DNA from: Acetobacteraceae bacterium | GTDB taxonomy: Bacteria; Pseudomonadota; Alphaproteobacteria; Acetobacterales; Acetobacteraceae | NCBI GenBank assembly: GCA_947478535.1 | Contig: CANJXD010000197.1 | Span: 1 to 9,510, forward strand | Length of the DNA stretch: 9,510 nt | Reading direction: 5' to 3' | Part shown: positions 1-6,164 of the stretch, one piece after another | Numbering within the stretch: position 1 is the first letter of the stretch | How the letters are laid out: every line of letters starts with the position of its first letter | Program-made: the position numbers and the translations under genes | Notes under the pieces: generated by a model | What the model was told of the DNA's origin: nothing | The model's database searches: none | Seen by the model: only the letters and a program-made list of their open reading frames with translations

Positions 1-2
1 CT

Positions 3-8
3 GGGGAG
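3..8 (+). promoter_or_regulatory. Ribosome binding site deciding the GTG start of the response regulator
   Basis: GGGGAG lies seven bases before the GTG at 16. The first in-frame ATG, at 31, has no purine-rich sequence at a suitable distance. This favours GTG at 16 as the true start. Confidence 0.5.
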
Positions 9-15
9 ACAAAGG

Positions 16-789
16 GTGACGTCGAAGACGATGATCGCCTCTCGGGGCATCGCGGAGCGTGAGGCGCGGGCCGAGGAGTCCGCCGCGTCGCATTCCGCCG
101 CTCTCACGCCTCTCGTGCTTCTGGCGGATGATGAGCGTGAACTGACCGATGAGATGGCGGCCTATCTGCAGCGCTACGGCTTGCGGACGCTGGTCGCGAA
201 TTCCTTCGCCGCCGCGCTTGCCATCCTCGATACCCACCAGCCGGACGCCATCATCCTCGACCAGCGCCTGGGCCCGGTGGACACGCTGCCGCATCTGCCG
301 GAATTGCGGGCGCGGACGGACGCGCCGATCCTGATCGTCACCGGCAACCGGGAAGAAACGGACCGCGTGCTGGGGCTGGAACTCGGCGCCGACGATTTCC
401 TGGTGAAGCCGGTCTCGGGCCGGGAATTGGTGGCACGGCTGCGGGCCCGCATCCGCCGGCCTTCCAACGCCGCCGCCCAGGCACCGCGGCGGGACCGTTG
501 GCGCTTGCAGCCGGTGGAACGCCGCCTGGTGCGCCCCGATGGCAGCGTGCTGGAACTGACGACGGCCGAATTCGACCTGCTGGCGGCCCTGGCCGGCCAG
601 CCGGGTGAAGTGCAGACGCGCGAGGCCCTGACCCAGACGGTGTTCCGCCGTCCCTGGCGGGCGGGTGACCGGGCGGTGGACAATGCCGTGCTGCATCTGC
701 GCCAGAAGCTGGCGCCGGAGCTGGGGGAGCGGTGCATCGTCACCATTCGTCAGGTCGGCTACGTCTTCATCGGCTTCCCGAACAGCTAA
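16..789 (+). CDS. OmpR/PhoB-family two-component response regulator
   Basis: This is a 257-residue cytoplasmic transcription factor controlled by phosphorylation from a sensor kinase. A receiver domain covers about residues 32-147, with the acidic pair Asp38-Asp39, phospho-acceptor Asp82 (IILDQRL), switch Thr109 (IVTGN) and Lys131-Pro132 (LVKPVSGREL). A winged-helix DNA-binding domain covers about 160-254, with the TTAEFDLLAAL helix and the closing IRQVGYVF wing typical of OmpR/PhoB proteins. All key phosphorylation residues are present, so it should be a functional regulator. About 30 polar, Ala/Glu-rich residues precede the receiver, which is longer than usual; a start further in, at Met6, cannot be excluded. 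No histidine kinase lies in the window; one could lie upstream. The target is unknown. It sits just before the xdh region, but an own-operon or xdh role is only a guess. Confidence 0.93.
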   Translation: MTSKTMIASRGIAEREARAEESAASHSAALTPLVLLADDERELTDEMAAYLQRYGLRTLVANSFAAALAILDTHQPDAIILDQRLGPVDTLPHLPELRARTDAPILIVTGNREETDRVLGLELGADDFLVKPVSGRELVARLRARIRRPSNAAAQAPRRDRWRLQPVERRLVRPDGSVLELTTAEFDLLAALAGQPGEVQTREALTQTVFRRPWRAGDRAVDNAVLHLRQKLAPELGERCIVTIRQVGYVFIGFPNS

Positions 790-812
790 TTTTCTAATAT
801 TTTGAAGGCGTT

Positions 813-844
813 AAAGGGGTTTTGCCGATCCTGGCAAAACCCTT
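813..844 (+). terminator. Hairpin after the response regulator, likely terminator
   Basis: A strong inverted repeat pairs AAGGGGTTTTGCC with GGCAAAACCCTT around the six-base loop GATCCT, with one G bulged. It begins 24 bases after the stop codon and follows an unusually AT-rich patch (787-812). Its position fits a transcription terminator. Against this, no T-run follows the stem: the next bases are TTGCGCGC. It could instead be a processing or protein-binding site. Its right arm (GGCAAAACCC) resembles the GCGACAAAACCCC repeats starting about 90 bases further on. Confidence 0.5.
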
Positions 845-858
845 GCGCGCGACGTTGC

Positions 859-1050
859 GCGACATTCCCCGGGACTCCGGCGGCGAAAGCGACCCCCGGA
901 GGCCGTTTGCAGGGCCCCCGGCGACAAACCCCCCGTGCGAAGCCTGGCCGGCGACAAAACAACCGCCTGGCGACCGCGGCGGCGACAAAACCCCCCCTCT
1001 CCGCCCCGGCCGCGACAATTGACAACGCAAATTTCTGCGCCGGCGACGGC
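859..1050 (+). repeat. Degenerate direct repeat of 30-32 bp with GCGAC core
   Basis: GCGAC starts at 859, 889, 921, 951, 982, 1012 and 1043, so the intervals are 30, 32, 30, 31, 30 and 31. The copies at 921, 951 and 982 are the best conserved, reading GGCGACAAA or GGCGACAAAAC, with two of the three followed by a C-run. The others share mainly the core, and most units end in a GGC/CCG-rich segment. Two further GCGAC copies (849 and 970) are out of phase. The array is T-poor on the + strand. The spacing is close to three helical turns, so all cores would face the same side of the DNA, as expected for cooperative protein binding. It could alternatively be a decayed tandem duplication. No binding protein can be named. 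Confidence 0.6.
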
Positions 1051-1160
1051 GGTTCGGCGGGGTGGGAGGGGGATTTGGCCTCGGTCCGGGGTCAGCATGC
1101 CTCTGGCACGCTCCGGCCGGGGTGGAATTGGGGGAAATTGGCGCCGCGCCGGCCGTGTCG

Positions 1161-1180
1161 GCGACAGAGGATGACAGAGG
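1161..1180 (+). repeat. Two-copy 10-bp direct repeat upstream of xdhA
   Basis: GCGACAGAGG is followed immediately by ATGACAGAGG, giving eight identical bases (GACAGAGG) at a 10-bp period, about 115 bases before the xdhA start. OmpR/PhoB regulators typically bind two head-to-tail half-sites about 10-11 bp apart, so the layout suits the regulator encoded upstream. That link is inference only. Such a short repeat may also be chance. Confidence 0.3.
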
Positions 1181-1295
1181 CGATGAGCCATCAGGGGCGT
1201 TGCCTGGGGTGGCCCCGTATAAGGATGCGGGAAATTCGGTGTCGGCGCGCATCGCATGGCTTCCCCGCGGCCCCGGCTTTGCTTAACTCGGTGGC

Positions 1296-2702
1296 ATGAA
1301 CGGGTCTCGCATCGGCTTCGTCCTCAACGGCCGGCAGGTCAGCCTGCCTGCCGGCACCTCACCCACCCTCCCGCTGCTCGATTGGCTGCGCGGCGCGGCG
1401 ATGACCGGCACCAAGGAGGGGTGCGCGGAAGGCGATTGCGGCGCCTGCACCGTGGTGCTGGAAACCGCCGATGGCGGACGCCAGCCGATCAATGCCTGCC
1501 TCGCCATGGTCGGGCAGCTGCACGGCCGGGCGATCCGCACCGTGGAGGGGCTGCGGGCCGCCGATGGCGCGCCGCACCCCATCCAGCGCCTGATCGCCGA
1601 AAGCGACGGCACCCAATGCGGCTTCTGCACCCCTGGCATCGTCATGACGGCCTGGGCCCACGCCCGCGAAGGCGGCGAGGTGCATGAGGCGCTGGCCGGC
1701 AATCTCTGCCGCTGCACGGGCTACCGCCCCATCCTCGAGGCCTTTTCCAGGATGGAGGATGACGGGCAGGCCGCCCCCGTCCTGCCATCGGTGGAGGCTG
1801 CCCATTTCGAGGCGGTGGGCCAGGTCTTCCATTTGCCGGCCACGCTGGCGGAGCTTCTGGCCCTGCGGGCGGCGCATCCCGAGGCCTGGCTGCTGGCCGG
1901 TGGCACCGATCTCGGCCTGCGCGTCTCCGACCACAAGGAACAGCCGCCTGCCATCCTCTGCCTGCTGAATGTGCCGGAGTTGCATATCCTGCGAGCGACC
2001 GAGGCCGGGATCGAGGCCGGCGCCGCCGTGCCCTATGCCCGGCTGCTGACGCTGTGCCGGGAAGCGCCGGGCTTCTTGCCCCTCGCCGGGCTGCTGGCGC
2101 GGCTGGGGTCCCGCCAGATCCGCGGGCTCGGCACGCTGGGCGGCAACCTCGGCACGGCCTCCCCGATCGGCGACGCGCTGCCGCCGCTGGTCGCCCTTGG
2201 CGCGACCGTGACGCTCGCCTCACTGCGCGGGGAGCGGGTTCTGCCGGTGGAGGAGTTCCTGACGGGCTACCGGCGGAATGCGCTGAGGGCGGATGAGGTC
2301 ATTCTCTCCATCTCCCTGCCGCGCCCGCCCGCCGATGCGCTGTTCGCCTGCGAGAAGGTGAGCAAGCGGCATGACCAGGATATTTCCTCAGTCGGCGCGG
2401 CCCTGATGGTGAGGCTCGATGGCGACCGGGTGGCGGAGGCCAGGCTGGTCTTCGGCGGTGTCGCCGCCACGGCCACCCGCGCGCCGCGCGCCGAAGCGGC
2501 GCTGCGGGGCAGGGTCTTCGATGCGGCGACGGTGGCGGAGGCGGCGGAGGCTCTGATGGAGGATATCGCGCCACTGTCGGATTGGCGCGGCAGCGGGGCG
2601 TATCGCCGTCTCGTCGCCCAGGGCCTGCTGAAGCGTCTGCATCTGCGCGCGACGCGGCCCGACCTGCCCGCCGAGGTCGCGGCGCTGGAGGGGTTCGGCT
2701 GA
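1296..2702 (+). CDS. xdhA: Xanthine dehydrogenase small subunit (2Fe-2S and FAD domains)
   Basis: This is the electron-transfer subunit of cytoplasmic xanthine dehydrogenase, which oxidises hypoxanthine and xanthine to urate and passes electrons to NAD+. Its 468 residues match the roughly 460 expected for bacterial XdhA. The first plant-type 2Fe-2S cluster has Cys43, Cys48, Cys51 and Cys68 (EGCAEGDCGAC). The second has Cys108 and Cys111 (TQCGFC) plus Cys138 and Cys140 (NLCRC). An FAD domain follows (about 175-345) with AGGTDLGL at 201-208 and TLGGNLGTASPIGD at 280-293, then a CO-dehydrogenase flavoprotein C-terminal domain. The ATG is chosen because the protein begins with the family's usual first strand (RIGFVLNGR). 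Its ribosome site is weak (GGTGG directly before the ATG). The stop overlaps the xdhB start (TGATG), so the two subunits are translationally coupled. Confidence 0.96.
   Translation: MNGSRIGFVLNGRQVSLPAGTSPTLPLLDWLRGAAMTGTKEGCAEGDCGACTVVLETADGGRQPINACLAMVGQLHGRAIRTVEGLRAADGAPHPIQRLIAESDGTQCGFCTPGIVMTAWAHAREGGEVHEALAGNLCRCTGYRPILEAFSRMEDDGQAAPVLPSVEAAHFEAVGQVFHLPATLAELLALRAAHPEAWLLAGGTDLGLRVSDHKEQPPAILCLLNVPELHILRATEAGIEAGAAVPYARLLTLCREAPGFLPLAGLLARLGSRQIRGLGTLGGNLGTASPIGDALPPLVALGATVTLASLRGERVLPVEEFLTGYRRNALRADEVILSISLPRPPADALFACEKVSKRHDQDISSVGAALMVRLDGDRVAEARLVFGGVAATATRAPRAEAALRGRVFDAATVAEAAEALMEDIAPLSDWRGSGAYRRLVAQGLLKRLHLRATRPDLPAEVAALEGFG
2687..2693 (+). promoter_or_regulatory. Ribosome binding site of xdhB inside the end of xdhA
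   Basis: GGAGGGG lies eight bases before the ATG at 2702. It selects this start over codons further upstream in the same open frame, which would overlap xdhA by up to about 120 bases. The protein from 2702 begins at the expected family N-terminus. Confidence 0.65.
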
Positions 2703-5011
2703 TGGAGGGATCATCGCCACAGGATTCCCTGCCCCGCCGGGGATTGGGCGCCGCGCTGCGCCATGACAGCGCGCTGAAGCACACCACCGGCGAGGCCCGC
2801 TTCGCCGATGACGCGCCGGAAGTGCCCGGCCTGCTGCATGCGGCGCTGTGCCTTGCCACCATCCCGCACGGCACCGTCACGGCGCTGGATGTGGACGCGG
2901 CGCGCGCCATGCCGGGCGTTGTCGCCATCATCGGACCGCGGGACATCCCCGGCGTGAACGACATCGCCGCGATCGGGGAAAAGGAGCCGTTGTTCTCCGA
3001 CCCCCTGGTCGAATTCGCCGGCCAGCCTTTGGCGATGGTGCTGGCGACGTCACGCGATGAGGCGCTGCGCGCGGCGGCGGCGATCCGCGCCACCATCGAG
3101 CCGCTGGAGCCCGTGCTGAGCATCGAGCGGGCGCTGGAACTTGGCCAGCATGTGGTGGCGCCGCAGACCATGGCGCGGGGCAACCCCGATGCCGCTATCG
3201 CCGCCGCGCCGCGCCGGATGGAAGCCGAATTCCGGGCCGGCGGGCAGGAGCATTTCTACCTCGAAGGCCAGATCGCCGTCGCCACGCCGGGCGAGGATGG
3301 GGAGATGGCCGTCATCTCCTCCACCCAGCACCCGACGGAGGCGCAGCATGTCGTCGCCCATGTGCTGGGCTGCGACTTCAACCGCGTCACCATCACCTGT
3401 CGACGCATGGGCGGCGGCTTCGGCGGCAAGGAAAGCAATGCGAGCTGGGTGGCCGCCGCGGCCGCCATTGGCGCGCGCCTCACCGGCCGGCCAGTGAAGC
3501 TGCGCCTGCCGCGCCGCGCCGACATGATCGCCACGGGCAAGCGACATCCCTTTTTGTATCGCTGGACGGCGGGCTTCGATGCCACGGGCCGTGTGCTGGG
3601 GCTGAAGGCGCTATTGGCGGCGGATGGGGGATGGAGCCTCGACATGTCCGGCGGCGTGGTGTTCCGCGCCATCACCCATGCCGTGAATTGCTGCGACGTG
3701 CCGGACGTGGCCATCACGGGCTGCGCGGTGAAGACCAACACCGTCTCCCACACCGCCTTTCGCGGCTTCGGCGGGCCGCAGGGCGCGCTGCTGATGGAGG
3801 ATGTGGTGCACCGCGTCGCCGCCGCCTGCGGGCTGCCGCCCGATGTGGTGCGGGCGCGCAACTTCCTCGGCGCGCCGGGCAACAGCGATGAACTGCCCTA
3901 TGGCCAGGCGGTGGAGGGGGACCTGCTGGCGCGGGTCTGGGCGGAGGCGAAGCGGGATTCGGACTGGGACCGCCGGCGGGGCGAAATCGCTGCCTTCAAT
4001 GCCGCGCATCCGACGCTGCGGCGCGGGCTGGGCTCCATGGTGCTCGCCTTCGGCGTCTCCTTCGGCATCATGCATCTGAACCAGGCTGGCGCGCTGGTGC
4101 ATGTCTATACGGATGGGTCGATCCGCCTGAACCATGGCGGGACGGAGATGGGCCAGGGCCTGTTCGTGAAGATCGCCCAGGTGGTGGCGGAGGTGTTCGG
4201 CGTCGAGATGGAACGCGTCGCCATCACGGCGACCTCCACCGCCGAAGTGCCGAATACGGCGCCGACCGCGGCCAGCACGGGCAGCGACCTGAATGGCTGG
4301 GCGGCGCATATCGCGGCCAGCACGATCCGGGACCGCATGGCGCTGGTCGCCGCCGTGAAGCTCGGCGTGGCGCCGGACGCCGTGGTCTTCGCGGAGGGCA
4401 AGGCCTGGGCGGAGCGCGTGGGCGCCAACCGCTTCCTCGATTTCGGGGAACTCGCGAAGCTCTGCTACCTCGAACGCGTATCGCTCTCGGCCACCGGGCA
4501 CTACCGGACGCCGGACATCCACTGGGATCGCGCGGCGATGCGCGGCAAGCCGTTCTTCTACTTCTCCTACGGCGCGGCGGTGACGGAAGTGGTGGTGGAT
4601 ACGCTGACCGGCGAATACCGCTGCCTGCGGACCGACATCGTCCAGGATTGCGGGCGCAGCATGAACCCGGCGGTGGATCGCGGCCAGATAGAGGGCGCCT
4701 TCGTGCAGGGCATGGGCTGGCTGACCTGCGAGGAATTGTGGTGGGACGCCGGCGGGCGACTGCGGACGGTGGGGCCTTCCACCTACAAGATCCCCGGGTC
4801 CCGCGACGTACCGCCGGTGTTCAACGTCCGCCTGCTGGACGGTGCGCCGGCGCGCAGCGAGACGATCTTCCGATCGAAGGCCGTCGGCGAGCCGCCGCTG
4901 CTGCTGGCGATCAGCGTGGCGAGTGCGATCAAGGACGCGATCGGGGTGGCGGCGATGGACCTGCCGGCGACGCCGGAACGGATCCTTATGGCGCTCCGCG
5001 TTGGGGGCTGA
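2702..5011 (+). CDS. xdhB: Xanthine dehydrogenase large subunit (molybdopterin-binding)
   Basis: This 769-residue catalytic subunit carries the molybdenum cofactor and hydroxylates purines, completing the XdhAB enzyme. Its length matches bacterial XdhB. By hand alignment to bovine XDH, the active-site residues are Gln209 (Q767, SSTQHP), Glu244 (E802, GGFGGKE), Arg322 (R880, VVFRAITH), Phe356 (F914, FRGFGG), Phe454 (F1009) and Glu730 (E1261, KAVGEPP). The cofactor-contacting GGFGGK loop is at 238-243, and NHGGTEMGQG at 477-486. The residue after Phe454 is Gly455, where bovine and Rhodobacter enzymes have Thr (T1010). The last seven residues, MALRVGG, are encoded by the first copy of a 23-bp tandem repeat that continues past the stop. 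The conserved purine-binding residues favour xanthine over aldehyde or aromatic substrates. No xdhC follows. Confidence 0.95.
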   Translation: MEGSSPQDSLPRRGLGAALRHDSALKHTTGEARFADDAPEVPGLLHAALCLATIPHGTVTALDVDAARAMPGVVAIIGPRDIPGVNDIAAIGEKEPLFSDPLVEFAGQPLAMVLATSRDEALRAAAAIRATIEPLEPVLSIERALELGQHVVAPQTMARGNPDAAIAAAPRRMEAEFRAGGQEHFYLEGQIAVATPGEDGEMAVISSTQHPTEAQHVVAHVLGCDFNRVTITCRRMGGGFGGKESNASWVAAAAAIGARLTGRPVKLRLPRRADMIATGKRHPFLYRWTAGFDATGRVLGLKALLAADGGWSLDMSGGVVFRAITHAVNCCDVPDVAITGCAVKTNTVSHTAFRGFGGPQGALLMEDVVHRVAAACGLPPDVVRARNFLGAPGNSDELPYGQAVEGDLLARVWAEAKRDSDWDRRRGEIAAFNAAHPTLRRGLGSMVLAFGVSFGIMHLNQAGALVHVYTDGSIRLNHGGTEMGQGLFVKIAQVVAEVFGVEMERVAITATSTAEVPNTAPTAASTGSDLNGWAAHIAASTIRDRMALVAAVKLGVAPDAVVFAEGKAWAERVGANRFLDFGELAKLCYLERVSLSATGHYRTPDIHWDRAAMRGKPFFYFSYGAAVTEVVVDTLTGEYRCLRTDIVQDCGRSMNPAVDRGQIEGAFVQGMGWLTCEELWWDAGGRLRTVGPSTYKIPGSRDVPPVFNVRLLDGAPARSETIFRSKAVGEPPLLLAISVASAIKDAIGVAAMDLPATPERILMALRVGG

Positions 5012-5103
5012 TGGCGCTCCGCGCCGGGGGCTGATGGCGCTCCGCGCCGGGGTCTGATGGCGCTCCGCGCCGGGGTCTGATGGCGCTCCGCGCCGGGGGC
5101 TGA
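4988..5103 (+). repeat. Five-copy 23-bp tandem repeat forming a chain of overlapping mini-ORFs
   Basis: Units start at 4988, 5011, 5034, 5057 and 5080, exactly 23 bp apart. Copies 2 and 5 are identical, copies 3 and 4 are identical (one G-to-T change near the end), and copy 1, which is the last codons of xdhB, has GTT where the others have GCC. Each unit begins ATGGCGCTCCGCG and ends in CTG, so the junction with the next unit reads CTGATG: the TGA of one unit shares its last base with the ATG of the next. Each copy encodes MALR plus VGG, AGG or AGV and a stop, stepping one frame each time. Copies 2-5 also contain the small hairpin GGCGC-TCC-GCGCC. Near-identity between copies implies recent expansion, probably by slippage from the gene end. 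Confidence 0.95.
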
Positions 5104-5130
5104 CACACCCCGCATGGGAAAGGCTATGCT
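5100..5130 (+). promoter_or_regulatory. Candidate sigma-70 promoter of the persulfide dioxygenase gene
   Basis: CTGACA (5100-5105) matches five of six bases of the -35 consensus, and TATGCT (5125-5130) matches four of six of the -10. The spacer is 19 bp, longer than the preferred 17. The -10 ends 26 bases before the start codon, leaving room for a short leader with its ribosome site. The -35 overlaps the end of the 23-bp repeat array, so the last repeat unit would supply part of the promoter. Confidence 0.35.
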
Positions 5131-5146
5131 TCCGGGATCGCATCTC

Positions 5147-5152
5147 GGAGGA
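5147..5152 (+). promoter_or_regulatory. Ribosome binding site of the persulfide dioxygenase gene
   Basis: GGAGGA lies four bases before the ATG at 5157. It is one of the strongest Shine-Dalgarno sequences in the window and fixes the start. Confidence 0.65.
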
Positions 5153-5156
5153 AACC

Positions 5157-6077
5157 ATGGCCGAAGCCCCCACCGCGGCGATCCGGGCCTTCTTCGACGA
5201 GGCCACGAACACCGTCTCCTACCTCGTCTGGGACCAGGCGACGAAGCGCGGCGCCGTGATCGACCCGGTGCTGGATTGGGATAATCGCAGCGGCGAGGCC
5301 GATACCGCCTCCGCCGCCCGTCTGCTGGACGCGGCGCAGGCGGAGGGGGTGACGCTGGATTGGGTGCTGGAGACCCATGTCCATGCGGACCACCTGACCG
5401 CCGCCCCCTGGATCAAGGCCCGCACCGGCGCGCGGATCGGCATCGGGGCCGGGGTGAAGAAGGTGCAGACCATCTTCCGCCCTGTCTTCGGCCTGGAGGA
5501 CGTGCTGCCCGAGGGCGGCGATTTCGACCATCTGTTCGAGGATGGGGAGACCTTCGCCCTCGGGGGGGTGGAGGTGGAGGTGCTGCATGTGCCGGGCCAC
5601 ACGCCAGCCTGCGTCGCCTTCCAGGTGGGCGCGCCGGTGGCGACGCGGCGGAATGCGGCGGCGGATGTCTTCGTCGGCGATACGCTGTTCATGCATGATG
5701 CCGGCACGGCGCGGGCGGATTTCCCGGGCGGTGATGCGCGCACGCTCTATCGCTCCATCCGCCGCATCCTCGACCTGCCGCCGGAGACCAGGCTGTGGAT
5801 CTGCCATGACTACAAGGCCCCGGGGCGGGATGCCTTTGCCTGGCAATCGAGCGTGGCCGAACAGCGCGCCCGCAACCCGCATGTGAAGGACGGCATGACG
5901 GAGGAGGATTTCATCGCCTTCCGCACCAAGCGGGACGCGACGCTGTCGGCCCCCGTGCTGCTGCTGCCCTCCATCCAGGTGAATATCCGCGCCGGCCGCT
6001 TCCCGGCGGCGGAGGCGAACGGGGTGCGGTATCTGAAGATCCCCGTCACCGAGAAGAAGGGGGCTGGGCTGGGGTGA
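5157..6077 (+). CDS. MBL-fold persulfide dioxygenase-like hydrolase (ETHE1/Blh type)
   Basis: This 306-residue metallo-beta-lactamase-fold protein belongs to the group that includes ETHE1 and Blh persulfide dioxygenases, cytoplasmic iron enzymes that oxidise glutathione persulfide to sulfite. The metal motif THVHADHL gives His74, His76, Asp78 and His79; further ligands are His148 (PGHTP), Asp175 (VGDTLF) and His217 (ICHDY). By analogy with ETHE1, His74, His148 and Asp175 would hold the iron. The segment GTARADFPGG (183-192) corresponds to the conserved GxxRxDF motif of this group, and the late segment LPSIQVNIRAGRFP (about 270-283) resembles Blh proteins. No rhodanese domain is fused or adjacent, and no sulfide-responsive regulator is visible. 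A glyoxalase II-like role is less likely given these family-specific segments. It has its own ribosome site and possibly its own promoter, so it may be independent of xdhAB. Confidence 0.83.
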   Translation: MAEAPTAAIRAFFDEATNTVSYLVWDQATKRGAVIDPVLDWDNRSGEADTASAARLLDAAQAEGVTLDWVLETHVHADHLTAAPWIKARTGARIGIGAGVKKVQTIFRPVFGLEDVLPEGGDFDHLFEDGETFALGGVEVEVLHVPGHTPACVAFQVGAPVATRRNAAADVFVGDTLFMHDAGTARADFPGGDARTLYRSIRRILDLPPETRLWICHDYKAPGRDAFAWQSSVAEQRARNPHVKDGMTEEDFIAFRTKRDATLSAPVLLLPSIQVNIRAGRFPAAEANGVRYLKIPVTEKKGAGLG

Positions 6078-6148
6078 GGCGGGTTGCGGTGGTTTCCCGG
6101 GCACCGCATCCTGGCCTGAAGTCGATGGGCGAGCCTTCGCCGGAACGC

Positions 6149-6155
6149 GGGAGGA
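6149..6155 (+). promoter_or_regulatory. Ribosome binding site of gnd
   Basis: GGGAGGA lies nine bases before the ATG at 6165, the codon that starts the Rossmann-fold strand. The rest of the 87-bp gap after the previous gene (6078-6164) shows no clear promoter or terminator. Confidence 0.55.
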
Positions 6156-6164
6156 CACACTACG

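Larger units (their letters stand above)
790..1295. other. 506-bp non-coding region between the response regulator and xdhA
   Basis: I find no credible gene here. The reading frames that stay open have low-complexity Pro/Arg/Ala composition, no ribosome site and no recognisable domain. The region holds the hairpin at 813-844, a phased GCGAC repeat (859-1047), a TTGACA hexamer at 1019-1024 without a convincing -10 partner, and a 10-bp direct repeat (GCGACAGAGG then ATGACAGAGG, 1161-1180). It must contain the xdhAB promoter and operators. I cannot place the promoter firmly: TATAAG at 1218-1223 and TTAACT at 1283-1288 are possible -10 boxes, both lacking a good -35. Confidence 0.7.

Noticed and set aside
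867..934. Possible G-quadruplex on the - strand from four C-runs
   Set aside because: The runs at 867, 893, 915 and 929 are separated by about 22, 17 and 9 bases, too far apart for a convincing quadruplex. The C-runs are partly just the tails of the phased repeat.
1019..1047. Promoter built on the perfect TTGACA at 1019-1024
   Set aside because: No -10-like hexamer lies 16-19 bases downstream; the sequence there is GC-rich. The hexamer may arise from the repeat core plus adjacent bases.
1094..1110. Sigma-54-like promoter beginning TGGCACG
   Set aside because: The -24 half looks good, but the -12 half reads GGCC where TTGC is needed, so the essential GC dinucleotide is missing at the right spacing.
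790..1295. Purine-type (xanthine) or Moco riboswitch upstream of xdhA
   Set aside because: I could not fit a recognisable conserved core by eye. A covariance-model search of this interval would decide it.
802..1299. 165-codon + strand open frame in the region before xdhA
   Set aside because: Low-complexity Pro/Ala/Arg composition, it starts just before the hairpin, no ribosome site, and other frames of the same stretch are equally open.
3611..5212. Open frame of 533 codons on the - strand, with a repetitive segment where it crosses the 23-bp array
   Set aside because: It is antisense to xdhB, and the repetitive peptide simply reflects the tandem repeat read backwards. There is no ribosome site or domain.
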